From Pokkaliibacter sp. MBI-7 (lineage in GTDB: Bacteria; Pseudomonadota; Gammaproteobacteria; Pseudomonadales; Balneatricaceae), in contig NZ_JARVTG010000001.1 in assembly GCF_029846635.1 (NCBI RefSeq), positions 1,890,501-1,954,500 of the forward strand: DNA of 64,000 nt. The letters run 5' to 3'. Under the pieces are notes generated by a model that saw nothing but the letters and a program-made list of their open reading frames with translations, did not search any database and was not told the origin of the DNA. The position numbers and the translations under genes are program-made. This document shows positions 34,645 to 44,648 of the stretch, piece after piece. Positions within the stretch are counted from its first letter, which is position 1, and each line of letters opens with the position of its first letter.

Positions 34645-34681
34645 GAAAAAAGCCTCCTGCCGGAATTATCCGGGAGAAGGC
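34645..34681 (-). terminator. Terminator after RTX gene
   Basis: A 12-bp stem (GCCTTCTCCCGG / CCGGCAGGAGGC on the minus strand, one mismatch and one G-T pair) with a 6-nt loop is followed by TTTTTT. It lies about 100 bp beyond the RTX stop codon. Confidence 0.85.
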
Positions 34682-34778
34682 CTTTATTGTTACAGCAGGT
34701 AATTTTCTGTTTATCCTGCAGAGAGTTCGGGCTCGCATGCCGGCCCGAAGCCCCTGCAGACAAACGGTCAGAACATCG

Positions 34779-37700
34779 TTACGCAGCCGCCTCCAGACCG
34801 GCATCTGTGGCGGTGGTATAGGTATCGACCGTGGTGTCGGTACTGCTGCTGCCGGTCAGGGCAGACAACAGCAGCTCAGCGAACTGGTCGAGGTTTTCCG
34901 AGGTCCACACGGTTGCCATGTCGAAGCTGGTGTTGGCGTTATCTGCCTGTGCCACCAGCTGGTCCATGCTGAGGGTGGAGACGGTGTTGCCATCGCTGTC
35001 CACCAGCTGCAGTTCTTTCACATCGACACTGGCGTAATCGCTGATCGTCACCTGCGCGTAGGATTCGCCATCCACCACGTAGTTGATCAGCAGATCACTG
35101 CCATCAATGGCGGTGTAGACGTTGTCACTGGTCATGTCCTTGTCGAAGAAGGTGTTGGCGGCAATCTGAATCACATCATTGCCACCGGCCTCTTCGTACA
35201 CGGTGTTTTTACCATCGCCCAGCGAGATGACGTAGGTGTCAGTGCCTTCACCGCCGCGCAGGTCATCGTTGCCCATGCCGGAATAGAGGGTGTCGTTACC
35301 GGCACCACCGGACAGGTCATTGTCACCGGCGTAGTTGTAGGCGATCTCGTAGACCATGATGGCGGCCACCAGCCCTTCGAAATCATCGAAGTCAGCCAGA
35401 CCGGTGCTGTCAAAGCCCAGCTGCTCGGCAATCCAGTCCAGACCATCGAAGGTCCAGTCGATACCGGTGCTGACGCCATCGGCAGCGGTCGACAGGGCGC
35501 TGTCGATGGCATCGCTGACATCGGCATCGGCCACATACTCAAAGGCACTGCTGATGGAGCTGATGGCGGAAGACAGGCTGTCAGCGCCTTCATCCACCAG
35601 ATCAGACAGGGCATCGCCGATATCCACATCAGCCAGATCCAGCCCGGTGATGTCATTGAGGTAGCCAATCGCGGTATTGGCCGTACTGTCCAGATCGTCA
35701 CCGAAACTGTCCGTAGCCGCGACCACGCTGTCCAGCACGTCGGAAATATCTCCGGCGACGCTGTCCCAGACGTCGTACAGATCTTCCACCAGCGTATCGG
35801 TCAGGTATTCGGTAATGGCGTCGAAGCCGTCACCGATGCTTTCCCATACCGAGTTGAGGCTGTCGGCACCGTCCAGCAAGAGGGTATCGAGCAACCCCCA
35901 GCCCAGACCGATCATCACGTCGTCACCGTCGTTACCGGAGATATAGGTACCGGCGGTGGTAGCGAAGATGGTGTCGTCACCGTCGCCGCCCATCAGCACG
36001 TTACCGATCAGGTTCAGATCACCGAAGGAGCCGCTGGCCAAGCTGTACAGCTGTGACCCGACATACTTGGCGTTCATCAGTGCCGAGCCCCAGTCGCTCC
36101 AGCTGGTGTAGTCGTTCTCGGTCAGACTTTCCAGAGTATTGAAGACGGTGGACTGCGCCAGACCGATGATCACGTCGTTGCCGTCACCGCCCAGCACCAC
36201 GTTGTTGGTGGCATTGGAGACGATCAGGTCGTCGCCGCTGTCGGCCACGGCGATGGTGGTTTCACCGTTGAGGATCAGAGTGTCATCACCGCTGCCGCTC
36301 TCAACAAAGTTGAAACCGGTATCGACGGTAATGGACGACTTGCTGGTCGAAGTTGCCTCAGTGGCGGTATCGGTGGTTTCAGTTTCGGTGACGCTCTTCA
36401 GCGTGCCACTGCTACCCAGTACCACGATGGTGTCGTCACCGGCATCGGTCAGCACCACGTTGTGCTCACCGTAGATCACCGCCACGTCATCACCGTCACC
36501 GGTCCAGCCGATGTTGAACTCGGTGCTGTAGGTGGTGGTAGTGGTCGAGGTGCTGGTGGCCTCCTCGCTGGCTTCTTCCGCGGTACTGGTAGACGTGGAA
36601 TTGCTGGAAGTAGACACCATCACCAGCACGTCATCGTCGGCCCCGGTCACGGCAACGTTGTAGGTGCCGATCTGGGTCACCACGTTGTTGCCGTCACCCG
36701 CAGACACCACGTTAACGTTGGCACTGTCACCGCCCATGGCGATGGTGGTGATGACGTCATTGCCGTCGCCAGCGGTAACGATATTGGCCTTACCCAGGGT
36801 CGTCACCACGTTATTGCCTTCACCGGCCACCACGGCGCTGTAGTTACCGAGTACCGTCACCACATCATTGCCGCTGCCGGCGACGATACCGTTGTAGGTG
36901 CCGACGGCGGTGATGACATCATCCCCCGCGCCGGACACCAGCACGTTATTGCTGCCAAGAGCAGTGATCACGCTGCTGTCGCTGCCGGTCAGCACGACGT
37001 TGGTGGAGCCGATGACGGTGATAACATCGGTACCGCCGTCACTTTCGGCCGCCGAGGACAGCCCGGCCTCATTCACCAGATCGGTGGCATAGATGCCCGC
37101 CGTCAGGGAGTCGACCAGCCCCACCGCGGTCGCCGCGATTTCGTCATAGGCGCCGGTGACCGCAATGTTGGTGGAGCCAATCGCGGTAATCACGTCGGAG
37201 CCTGAATCCCCGTAGATAATGTTGCTGGAACCGATCGCCGTCACCACATCATCACCGGTGCCTGACCACAGTACGTTGGTGCTGCCGAGGGCCGTGATCA
37301 CGTCGTTGCCGCTGCCGGTGTAGACCACGTTGACCGAGCCGATAGTGGTGACGATGTCGGTACCGGCGCCAGTGGCCAGATTGTCGCCGAGGAACTCACT
37401 GACGGTATCCAGTGCATCGCTGTCGGTGCTATCAGCCAGGGTATCGGCCAGCCAGGTCAGGCCATCGCCGAGACCCAGCAGCACCACGTTGTTGGCACCG
37501 ACCGTCGTGACCACGTTATCGCCCGCGGTATTGAGCACCACGTTGGTTTCACCAATGGCGGTAGTGATGGTATCGGCGCCGTTGGCCAGCAGCACGTTGG
37601 CCGCACCAATGGCGGTGACAACGTCATTGCCTTTACCGGTGTAGACCAGGTTGCCCGCACCGATGGCCACCACGATATCATCGCCGGAGCCGGTATTGAT

Positions 37701-40700
37701 GGCGTCCTTGATGTACTCCACCCCGGCTTCAATCACGGTATCGGCATCATCACTGTCGATGGCCTCGCTGAGCAGATCGCCGAGGCCCTGACTCAGACCT
37801 TCAATGATGGAACCGGTCTCAGTCAGCACCACGTTACCGCCACCGAGGGCGATCATGGTGTTATCACCTTCTGCCGCCACCAGCAGGTTACCGATACCGG
37901 CAGCCACCATCAGGTTGTCGCCACCGTTGCTGAACATCAGGTTGGCCGCCCCCACACCGATCAGGGTGTTGTTGCCGCCACCGCTGAGCAGCGCATTGGT
38001 ACTGCCCAGCGCACCGACCAGGTTGCTACCGCCGTCGAGGTAGGCGACGTTGAGGCCGCCGCCCATGATCACGGTGGAGTCACCACCGTCGCTGACCACA
38101 ACGTTGGCACCACCGGCGGCAATGATCTGATCATTGCCATCGCTGGCAGTGATGACGTTGGCACCGCCCAGAGCAATAACATCATCCTTGCCGCTACCGA
38201 CTACGGCCACGTTGGCACCGCCGTAAGCACGGATAGTGTCGTTGCCACCGCCGCTGGTAATGACGTTGGCACCGCCATAGGCATTGATGCTGTCCTTGCC
38301 GGAACCGGTGGTGATGACGTTGGCACCGCCACCGGCGGTGATGTCGTTCTTGCCGTTACCCGCTTCAATAACGTTGGCGCCGCCCCAGGCGGTGATGCTG
38401 TCGTTACCACTGGTGGTAGTGATGACGTTCGCCGCCCCGGCCGCCTCGATGCTGTTGTTACCTGCACCGGCGTCGATTTCGTTGGCACCGCCGTCGGCCA
38501 CGATGGTGTCGTTACCGGAGCCTGCGGTGACGTAGTTGTTGCCACCGTAAGCGGTCACCTTGTTGGTGCCGTCACCGACATTGATCACGTTGCTGCCACC
38601 AGCGGCATACACGGTATCGCTGTCATCGCTGATCTGGGCCTGGCTCGCGGTGATGGTGGGGATTTTGATGGTGGTACCGAACACCTTCACCGTCTTGTAG
38701 GTGGTGGTGTAGACGGTTCCATACTCGGCAGAACCACTGGTATCGATGACGTTACTGGCGCCATTGACTTCCACATAGTCGTTACCGCTGCCGGTGGTGA
38801 TGACGTTGCTGGCCGAGTTGGCAGTGATGGTATCGTTGCCGCTGCCGGAATCGATCACATTGGAGGCGGCATTGACGCTGATGGTATCGGCACCGCCACT
38901 GGTATTGATCACATTGCTGGCGCCGTCGGCGGTGACGCTGTCAACACCGTCGCCGGAGTTGAGCACGTTGCTGGCACCGCCCAGAACGAAGGTGTTATTG
39001 CCACCGCTGTCGGTCACGATATTGCTGCCACCGTAGGCTGTGACCTTGTCGTCGCCACTGCCGACGGTCACTTCGTTACCACCGCCTGCCGCATAGACTT
39101 CGTTGTTGCCGCTGCTGGCATCGACCACGTTGTAGCCGCCATAGACCTTGATGGTGTCGTTGCCGGTACCGGCATCTACTTCATTACCACCACCGGCGGC
39201 ATAGACGTAGTTGTTACCGTTACTGACATCGATGTTGTTGTAGCCACCGTAGGCGTTGACCGTATCGTTGCCATCTCCGGCACTGATATCGTTGTAGCCG
39301 CCTTTGGTGGTGATGGTATCAGCACCGCTGCCGGTGGTGATGACGTTGCTGGCGGCGTTGGCGGTCACGGTATTGTCACCGTCACCGGCGTTGACCACGT
39401 TGGAGGCGGCATTGACGGTGATATTGTCGTTACCGCCGTAGGTTTTGATGACATTGCTGGCGCCGTCGGCGGTCACGGTATCGGCACCGCTGCCGGAGGT
39501 CAGAATGTTACTGGCACCACCAAAGGTAAAGGTGTTGGTGCCGCCGGAATCGGTGACGATGTTGCTGCCACCGTACACTTCCACCTTGTCGTTGCCACTG
39601 CCAACAGTGACTTCATTGCCACCACCAGCGGCATAGACGGTGTTGGTACCGTTACCGATGCTGATGTCGTTGTAACCACCGTAGGCGGTGACCTTGTCGC
39701 TGCCGCTGCCGGCACTGACGGTGTTGTAGCCACCGCTGGCCGAGACGGTGTTATCCCCCTCACCGGCATCGATGATATTGGCCGCCGCTGCCACGCTGAT
39801 AGTGTCGTTGCCGCCGTAGGTCTTGATGCTGTTATAGGCACCGTCGGCGGTCACCGTATCGGCCCCGCTGCCGGAGGTCAGCACGTTGCTGGCGCCGCCC
39901 AGTACGAAGCTGTTGGTACCGCCGCTGTCGGTGACCTTGTTGCTGCCGCCGTAGACCTTGATGGTGTCATTGCCGGAGCCGACCTTGACATCGTTGCCGC
40001 CACCGTAAGCAGTGACCTTGTTGTTGCCGGAGCTGCTGTCGATATCGTTGTAACCACCGTAGGCAGTGACGGTATCGTTGCCGGAACCTGCATCGATCTT
40101 GTTATAGCCGCCAGTGGTGCTGATGGTGTCATCACCGCCTTCGCCATAGATCTTGTTGTAGGCTGCCGTGGCGCTGACGGTGTCGTTGCCATCACCGGCA
40201 TAGACGGTGTTGCTGGCCGCAGTCACGCTGATGTTGTCGTTGCCGCCGTAGGTCTTGATGCTGTTATAGGCACCATCGGCGGTCACGGTGTCAGCACCGC
40301 TGCCCGAGGTCAGGGTGTTGCTGGCACCGCCAAGGGTAAAGGCGTTGGTGCCACCGCTGTCAGTGACGGTATTGCTGCCGCCGTAGACCTTGACGGTGTC
40401 ATTGCCGGAACCGACGGTCACCTTGTTGGCGCCACCGTTGGCGTTGATGCTGTTGTTACCGCTGCTGGCGCTGACCTTGTTGTAACCGCCGTTCAGGCTG
40501 GCGCTGTCATTGCCGGAGCCGAGGGTGACGTCGTTATAACCGGCGTTGCTGTAAACGTAGTCGTCGCCTGAACCGGCGTTGATGTCCGCCACGGCCGCCG
40601 CGTACAGGTAGATCTTGTCGTTGCCATCGCCGCCCGTGACGATGTTGTCGAGGCCAAAGTACAGCTTGATGGTGTCGTTACCGGTGCCGCCATCGACCTT

Positions 40701-41042
40701 GTTGTAGCCACCCACCTTGATGATCAGGGTGTCGTCGCCCGAGCCACCGCTGATCTTGTTATAGGCACCGGCGGTGATGGTAATGGTGTCGTTACCGCCC
40801 TCGCCGTCGATGATATTGGCGCCCAGGGACGAGGAGGTATAGGTATTGTTACCGTTACCCAGGTTCTTGTTGGTGTAACCCAGCGCGGCAATATCCTCCG
40901 CCAGATCTTCCAGATCATCACCCAGATCACTGAACGCCTCACCGATATCGTTCAGATCGTCACCGATGTCATCCCACAGGTCTTCCCCTGCACTGACGAC
41001 CGGGTCGACTACATTCTTTTTAATCCAACTCCATACACTCAT
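34779..41042 (-). CDS. Giant RTX-like repeat protein, T1SS substrate
   Basis: A 2087-aa secreted protein. Residues 1-60 (SVWSWIKKNVVDPVV and DDIGDDLNDIGEAFSDLGDD) form an acidic helical head. Residues about 60-1600 are a beta-roll array with an 18-residue period, e.g. NVITTGSGKDSINAYGGA, in which one 9-residue half is RTX-like (GSGNDTI) and the other a degenerate GGANVIT half. Residues about 1640-1840 are Asp/Ser-rich helical, then canonical RTX repeats (LSGGAGNDTLYSGMGNDDLR, GGEGTDTYVISLGDG). The C-terminus SSTDTTVDTYTTATDAGLEA fits an uncleaved type I signal. Calcium-binding surface adhesin or biofilm protein is likely. ATG 41042 follows GAGGA. Confidence 0.88.
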   Translation of the reverse strand: MSVWSWIKKNVVDPVVSAGEDLWDDIGDDLNDIGEAFSDLGDDLEDLAEDIAALGYTNKNLGNGNNTYTSSSLGANIIDGEGGNDTITITAGAYNKISGGSGDDTLIIKVGGYNKVDGGTGNDTIKLYFGLDNIVTGGDGNDKIYLYAAAVADINAGSGDDYVYSNAGYNDVTLGSGNDSASLNGGYNKVSASSGNNSINANGGANKVTVGSGNDTVKVYGGSNTVTDSGGTNAFTLGGASNTLTSGSGADTVTADGAYNSIKTYGGNDNISVTAASNTVYAGDGNDTVSATAAYNKIYGEGGDDTISTTGGYNKIDAGSGNDTVTAYGGYNDIDSSSGNNKVTAYGGGNDVKVGSGNDTIKVYGGSNKVTDSGGTNSFVLGGASNVLTSGSGADTVTADGAYNSIKTYGGNDTISVAAAANIIDAGEGDNTVSASGGYNTVSAGSGSDKVTAYGGYNDISIGNGTNTVYAAGGGNEVTVGSGNDKVEVYGGSNIVTDSGGTNTFTFGGASNILTSGSGADTVTADGASNVIKTYGGNDNITVNAASNVVNAGDGDNTVTANAASNVITTGSGADTITTKGGYNDISAGDGNDTVNAYGGYNNIDVSNGNNYVYAAGGGNEVDAGTGNDTIKVYGGYNVVDASSGNNEVYAAGGGNEVTVGSGDDKVTAYGGSNIVTDSGGNNTFVLGGASNVLNSGDGVDSVTADGASNVINTSGGADTISVNAASNVIDSGSGNDTITANSASNVITTGSGNDYVEVNGASNVIDTSGSAEYGTVYTTTYKTVKVFGTTIKIPTITASQAQISDDSDTVYAAGGSNVINVGDGTNKVTAYGGNNYVTAGSGNDTIVADGGANEIDAGAGNNSIEAAGAANVITTTSGNDSITAWGGANVIEAGNGKNDITAGGGANVITTGSGKDSINAYGGANVITSGGGNDTIRAYGGANVAVVGSGKDDVIALGGANVITASDGNDQIIAAGGANVVVSDGGDSTVIMGGGLNVAYLDGGSNLVGALGSTNALLSGGGNNTLIGVGAANLMFSNGGDNLMVAAGIGNLLVAAEGDNTMIALGGGNVVLTETGSIIEGLSQGLGDLLSEAIDSDDADTVIEAGVEYIKDAINTGSGDDIVVAIGAGNLVYTGKGNDVVTAIGAANVLLANGADTITTAIGETNVVLNTAGDNVVTTVGANNVVLLGLGDGLTWLADTLADSTDSDALDTVSEFLGDNLATGAGTDIVTTIGSVNVVYTGSGNDVITALGSTNVLWSGTGDDVVTAIGSSNIIYGDSGSDVITAIGSTNIAVTGAYDEIAATAVGLVDSLTAGIYATDLVNEAGLSSAAESDGGTDVITVIGSTNVVLTGSDSSVITALGSNNVLVSGAGDDVITAVGTYNGIVAGSGNDVVTVLGNYSAVVAGEGNNVVTTLGKANIVTAGDGNDVITTIAMGGDSANVNVVSAGDGNNVVTQIGTYNVAVTGADDDVLVMVSTSSNSTSTSTAEEASEEATSTSTTTTTYSTEFNIGWTGDGDDVAVIYGEHNVVLTDAGDDTIVVLGSSGTLKSVTETETTDTATEATSTSKSSITVDTGFNFVESGSGDDTLILNGETTIAVADSGDDLIVSNATNNVVLGGDGNDVIIGLAQSTVFNTLESLTENDYTSWSDWGSALMNAKYVGSQLYSLASGSFGDLNLIGNVLMGGDGDDTIFATTAGTYISGNDGDDVMIGLGWGLLDTLLLDGADSLNSVWESIGDGFDAITEYLTDTLVEDLYDVWDSVAGDISDVLDSVVAATDSFGDDLDSTANTAIGYLNDITGLDLADVDIGDALSDLVDEGADSLSSAISSISSAFEYVADADVSDAIDSALSTAADGVSTGIDWTFDGLDWIAEQLGFDSTGLADFDDFEGLVAAIMVYEIAYNYAGDNDLSGGAGNDTLYSGMGNDDLRGGEGTDTYVISLGDGKNTVYEEAGGNDVIQIAANTFFDKDMTSDNVYTAIDGSDLLINYVVDGESYAQVTISDYASVDVKELQLVDSDGNTVSTLSMDQLVAQADNANTSFDMATVWTSENLDQFAELLLSALTGSSSTDTTVDTYTTATDAGLEAAA
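36150..40860 (-). repeat. 54-bp coding repeat array in RTX gene
   Basis: DNA encoding the 18-residue units repeats with a 54-bp period; multiples of 27 bp are also evident. Larger blocks also recur: the segment around GGSNTVTDSGGTNAF, GGASNTLTSGSGADTV and ADGAYNSIKTYGGNDNI appears four times (near 38.9, 39.5, 39.9 and 40.3 kb). Such higher-order duplication implies growth by unequal recombination, and it creates long false open frames on the plus strand. Confidence 0.85.
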
Positions 41043-41175
41043 GGTGTCATTCCTCAAACAGGCGACATCCTGTCGCGACTCTTGGCGTCCTGTTGTGACC
41101 AGGCCTGTGATGCTCGACCCGTAACCCATACCTGAAAAACGCACAGCGGCACCGCTCGGGTGCCGCTGTTAACAA

Positions 41176-41793
41176 TCACTGTGTGCCGCCGCTGACGCCC
41201 AGCACCACGAAGGCCTGGGGCTTGTACATCACCGCCGCCAGCTGCTCGATGGCGCGGGTGATAATGGCGGGCTTGTCGGCGGTGTAGCGCTGGCAACCCT
41301 GGCTGTCGTGCCAGAACAGCAGCAACTGCAGGCTGTTGTCCTGCACGTTGAGCAGCACTTCGGCACCAATAAAACCGGCATAGTGCTGGGCTTCCTGTAC
41401 CGCCGGGATCAGCTGGTCGGCGAGGTGCTCAAGGCGGGCGCTCTGGCGCAGCGGAAAGATGAACTGCAGCAGCACCCGCGCCTGACGCAAAGGCTGGCGG
41501 TAACTGCTGAGCAGGGTACGCAGGGTGGTCGGGGATTCACTGCTGGTCAGCTGGCTGAAATGGCTGAACCAGAGATCGTGGCTGTCATCGAAAAACTGCT
41601 GCAGCGGCTGTTCGCCAGCAAAGGTCAGCAGCCACTGTAACGCGCCGGTTTGCGGTTGCAGGCAGCGCAGCAGGCGGCGGCCACCAGGCTGGGCAGCCAC
41701 CGCACAGGCCAGCTCGAAGCCGAATTGACTGGCGTTGTGCGCGCCGTCTTCGCGCATTGTTCCGAGCCATTGCACACTGGCTGCGTAGTCCAT
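41176..41793 (-). CDS. Hypothetical protein, ABM-like C-terminal half
   Basis: A 205-aa cytosolic protein. The C-terminal half (VLLQFIFPLRQSARLEHLADQLIPAVQEA, FIGAEVLLNVQDNSLQLLLFWHDSQGCQ, QAFVVLGVSGG) resembles the dimeric alpha/beta barrel of antibiotic-biosynthesis-monooxygenase-like proteins. The N-terminal half is unassigned. It is encoded 133 bp upstream of the RTX gene on the same strand and may be co-transcribed; a role with the exoprotein is only suggested by position. Confidence 0.6.
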   Translation of the reverse strand: MDYAASVQWLGTMREDGAHNASQFGFELACAVAAQPGGRRLLRCLQPQTGALQWLLTFAGEQPLQQFFDDSHDLWFSHFSQLTSSESPTTLRTLLSSYRQPLRQARVLLQFIFPLRQSARLEHLADQLIPAVQEAQHYAGFIGAEVLLNVQDNSLQLLLFWHDSQGCQRYTADKPAIITRAIEQLAAVMYKPQAFVVLGVSGGTQ

Positions 41794-41840
41794 CCCCTGT
41801 CCCCTTCTGGTTATCTGGCAGGGTCAGTAAAACGCGTGTG

Positions 41841-41881
41841 GATGACATGATTCTGTGCATAATGATGACAAAAATGTCATC
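41841..41881. promoter_or_regulatory. GATGACA repeats before response regulator
   Basis: GATGACA occurs at 41841-41847 and 41864-41870, the latter forming an inverted repeat with TGTCATC at 41875-41881 (4-nt spacer). The cluster lies in the divergent promoter between the 205-aa gene and the OmpR-type regulator and may be its binding site. Confidence 0.4.
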
Positions 41882-42036
41882 GAAGACGGGGCGACTTCTG
41901 CGGCAAGATAACTGCAGTCCGTTCTGCTGCGAGCACAAGGCCCGACAGCAGACGGACAGGCACCAGAATCTGCCGGTCAGCCCCGTCATTGCGATGTACA
42001 GAGCCATACCGACATATCTGGAGCCCGACTCAGCCA

Positions 42037-42717
42037 ATGAATGTTTTGCTGATCGAAGATGAACAACGTATCGCTGAATTTGTTTGTGCAGGTCTGAAAG
42101 AACAGGGCTTTCGTGTCGATCACTGTGCCGATGGCAACACCGGCATGGACTACGCCAGCACCCGCACCTTCGATGTCATTCTGCTCGACATCATGGTGCC
42201 GGGGCGTGATGGCCTGTCGATTCTCAAGGCACTGCGCAAACAGGGCAGCACCACGCCGGTGATTCTGCTGACCGCCCGCAACGAGCTGGATGACCGTATC
42301 GAAGGTCTCAACCTCGGTGCCGACGATTACCTCGCCAAGCCCTTCTACGTGGAAGAGCTGGTGGCCCGCATGCTGGCCTTGCTGCGACGAGCCACTGGTG
42401 AGCGGCAGAACACCCTGAGTCTGGGAGGCCTCACCCTCGACCGCCTCAGCCGCGAAGTCCGCAGCGGCAGTGAAGTGATCGAGCTGACCGGTCGCGAATT
42501 CAACCTGCTGGAGTACCTGATGCGTTCTCCCGGCAGGGTGTTTACCCGCACCCAGATTCTCGAACATGTCTGGGGTTATGACTTCGACCCCCAGACCAAC
42601 GTGGTGGACGTCTGCATCCGGCGCATACGTAAGAAACTGGAACAAACGGGTGCTACCCCCATCGAAGCCATAAGGGGGGTCGGTTACCGTCTGAACAAAC
42701 CGGATGGCTCGATGTGA
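42037..42717 (+). CDS. OmpR-family response regulator
   Basis: A 226-aa regulator. The receiver domain has acidic pocket Glu7/Asp8 (IEDEQ), phospho-acceptor Asp51 (VILLDIMVPG), Thr79 and Lys101 (LAKPF). The winged helix is at residues about 130-225 (LTGREFNLLEYLMRSPGRVFTRTQILEHVWGYDFD...VVDVCIRRIRKKLE). It overlaps the kinase gene by four bases. Its divergence from the RTX gene and adjacency to the secretion operon suggest that it regulates them. Confidence 0.93.
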   Translation: MNVLLIEDEQRIAEFVCAGLKEQGFRVDHCADGNTGMDYASTRTFDVILLDIMVPGRDGLSILKALRKQGSTTPVILLTARNELDDRIEGLNLGADDYLAKPFYVEELVARMLALLRRATGERQNTLSLGGLTLDRLSREVRSGSEVIELTGREFNLLEYLMRSPGRVFTRTQILEHVWGYDFDPQTNVVDVCIRRIRKKLEQTGATPIEAIRGVGYRLNKPDGSM

Positions 42718-44450
42718 AATTTCCCAGCCTGCGCCTGCGCTCCTTTCGCCTGCGCGTCGCCCTTCAGGCGGCGCTGCTTACCCTGCTCAGTCTGGCCATC
42801 TTCACCGCCATGACCTGGCATATCCTGTTGCAGCAGCGGCTGCAGCAGATCGATGGCGCACTGTACGCCGAATTCGCCGGCGAGCTGTCCCGCCGCCTGC
42901 CCCGTCAGGTATGGCCAACGATTTACCAGCAGCTCGATGGCGCCTTCAGTGGCTACACCCCGGCCAACACTGACTCACAGCGGGTATTACTGCTGGCCCT
43001 TGATCAGAACCGTGAGGTGGCCTTTCGCAGCGAGACCTGGCCCGTGCATCTGCAACCCGAGCAGCTGCCGCCGGTGGCCAGCATTCATGTCCGTCAGCCC
43101 TCTTCGCGACCGGCCAGCCCACCGCCCCCAGCCGCCGGAGCAGAACGCCCACAGCCTGCTGACCGGCCACCTCCCTACGATGAAGAACGGAACTTTGTAC
43201 CCCACGGCCAGATGCAACAGCAGCAGCTGGACCGCATCCCCGCGCCGCCGTACTACAAAGACCTGAAGGTGGACATGCGCACGGTCGAAGTGGACGGCGT
43301 GCGCTGGCGCATGGGCGGTATCGAGCATCCGGCGTGGAAGGTCTACGCCGGGGTGAATCTTGATCTGGTGCGCACCCAGCTGCTGATCAGTCTCAGCCAG
43401 CTGTGGATCGTAGTACCACCGGCGCTGCTGCTGATGCTGCTCGGTGCCTGGGTGGTAGCGGGACGGGCACTGCGCTCGGTCAGTCACCTCAGCGACAACA
43501 TTGCCAGTATCGACGTGGCTGATCTGACCCAGCGTCTGTCAGACGCTGATAATGACCGCGAGTTTGCAGCCATTGTGGCCGTCTTCAACGCCCTGCTGGA
43601 ACGGCTGGAGCGCAGCTTCCATCAGGCCAAACGCTTCTCCGGTGACGCCGCCCACGAGCTGAAAACACCGATGATGATTCTCCATGCCGGGCTGGAACAG
43701 GCACTGCAACAGGCGCCGGATGGTTCAGCGCTGCAGAGCACCCTGAGCAAACTGCTGGAGGAGACGCATCGTCTGCATGCCATCATCGGCAAATTGCTGC
43801 TGCTGGCACAGGCCGACGCCGGACGACTGCCGCTGCAACGAGGCCCCATTGACCTTTACGCCATGCTGGAGGAGCTGGAAGAGGACTACTCCATGGCCGC
43901 GCCAGAGCGCGACTTTGACTGGCAGGTACCGCGTCCTCTGGTGATCAGCGGTGACCCGGACCTGCTGCGGCAGGTGTTCCACAACCTCATCAGCAATGCC
44001 ATCAAATACGGCCGGCCCGAAGGCTGGATCAGGCTGGTGGCGCACCGGCAGGGTGATCTCTGGTGCCTTGATCTGGCTAACGCCTCGGTGGGTATCGCTA
44101 TTGAGTTTCGTGACCACCTGTTTGATCGCTTCTACCGCATACCCACCACCGTCACCCAGCCGGAACGGCGCCACGGGGGCACACCGGATATGCCCCGTGC
44201 CCAGCAGATCGCCCGCCAGGGCGGTGAACGACGGGTGGATGGACTCGGCCTCGGTCTCGGTCTTGCCCGCGAGATTGCCCGCGCCCACGGTGGCGATCTG
44301 GTGCTGCTCCACGCCGAGCCGGGCGAAGCCTGTTTCCGCCTCACCTTACCCGCCCTGCCCGCCCCCGAAGGCACGGAAAACCGACAGAAAACCGTGCCGT
44401 TCCATGACAAAACTGTAATTGGTTCCCACGCCGAGACCCACCTAGTATGA
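42714..44450 (+). CDS. Sensor histidine kinase
   Basis: A 578-aa membrane kinase starting at GTG 42714 (GTGA overlap with the regulator). TM1 is at residues 15-33; a ~190-residue periplasmic sensor contains a Pro-rich stretch (PASPPPPAAGAERPQPADRP); TM2 is near 226-248, then HAMP. The phospho-acceptor His lies at about 313 in DAAHELKTP, the N-box is HNLISNAIKYG and the G2 box GLGLGLGLA. The usual G1 'DxGxG' reads NASVG, without the ADP-contacting Asp, and about 25 extra residues lie between FDRFYRIP and the G2 box. Confidence 0.9.
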   Translation: MKFPSLRLRSFRLRVALQAALLTLLSLAIFTAMTWHILLQQRLQQIDGALYAEFAGELSRRLPRQVWPTIYQQLDGAFSGYTPANTDSQRVLLLALDQNREVAFRSETWPVHLQPEQLPPVASIHVRQPSSRPASPPPPAAGAERPQPADRPPPYDEERNFVPHGQMQQQQLDRIPAPPYYKDLKVDMRTVEVDGVRWRMGGIEHPAWKVYAGVNLDLVRTQLLISLSQLWIVVPPALLLMLLGAWVVAGRALRSVSHLSDNIASIDVADLTQRLSDADNDREFAAIVAVFNALLERLERSFHQAKRFSGDAAHELKTPMMILHAGLEQALQQAPDGSALQSTLSKLLEETHRLHAIIGKLLLLAQADAGRLPLQRGPIDLYAMLEELEEDYSMAAPERDFDWQVPRPLVISGDPDLLRQVFHNLISNAIKYGRPEGWIRLVAHRQGDLWCLDLANASVGIAIEFRDHLFDRFYRIPTTVTQPERRHGGTPDMPRAQQIARQGGERRVDGLGLGLGLAREIARAHGGDLVLLHAEPGEACFRLTLPALPAPEGTENRQKTVPFHDKTVIGSHAETHLV

Positions 44451-44648
44451 CGCCCATCCACCGCTTCTACGGAAGCGGTAACGGGTTCCCGAACGAGCTC
44501 ACGATCTCACGCGCCAGCGTCCGCTAAGGCGAAAAGCACCGCGCTATGCCGTTTAGCCCAGCTGAACGGGCAGGCCGACCGGCTTTTCCACCGCCAGTGA
44601 CCGCTGCAGCAAGATCGGCAAGCCGTTCTAGCTAACAGGGGTCTCACC

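Noticed and set aside
34737..38545. Long open frames on the plus strand opposite the RTX gene (e.g. 34737-36056, 36462-37205)
   Set aside because: They mirror the 27/54-bp repeat of the RTX gene, lack ribosome sites and encode Val/Gly/His-rich low-complexity chains.
36150..40860. Regularly spaced repeats that might suggest a CRISPR array
   Set aside because: The repeats are coding, have no unique spacers of constant size, keep one open frame throughout and translate to beta-roll units.
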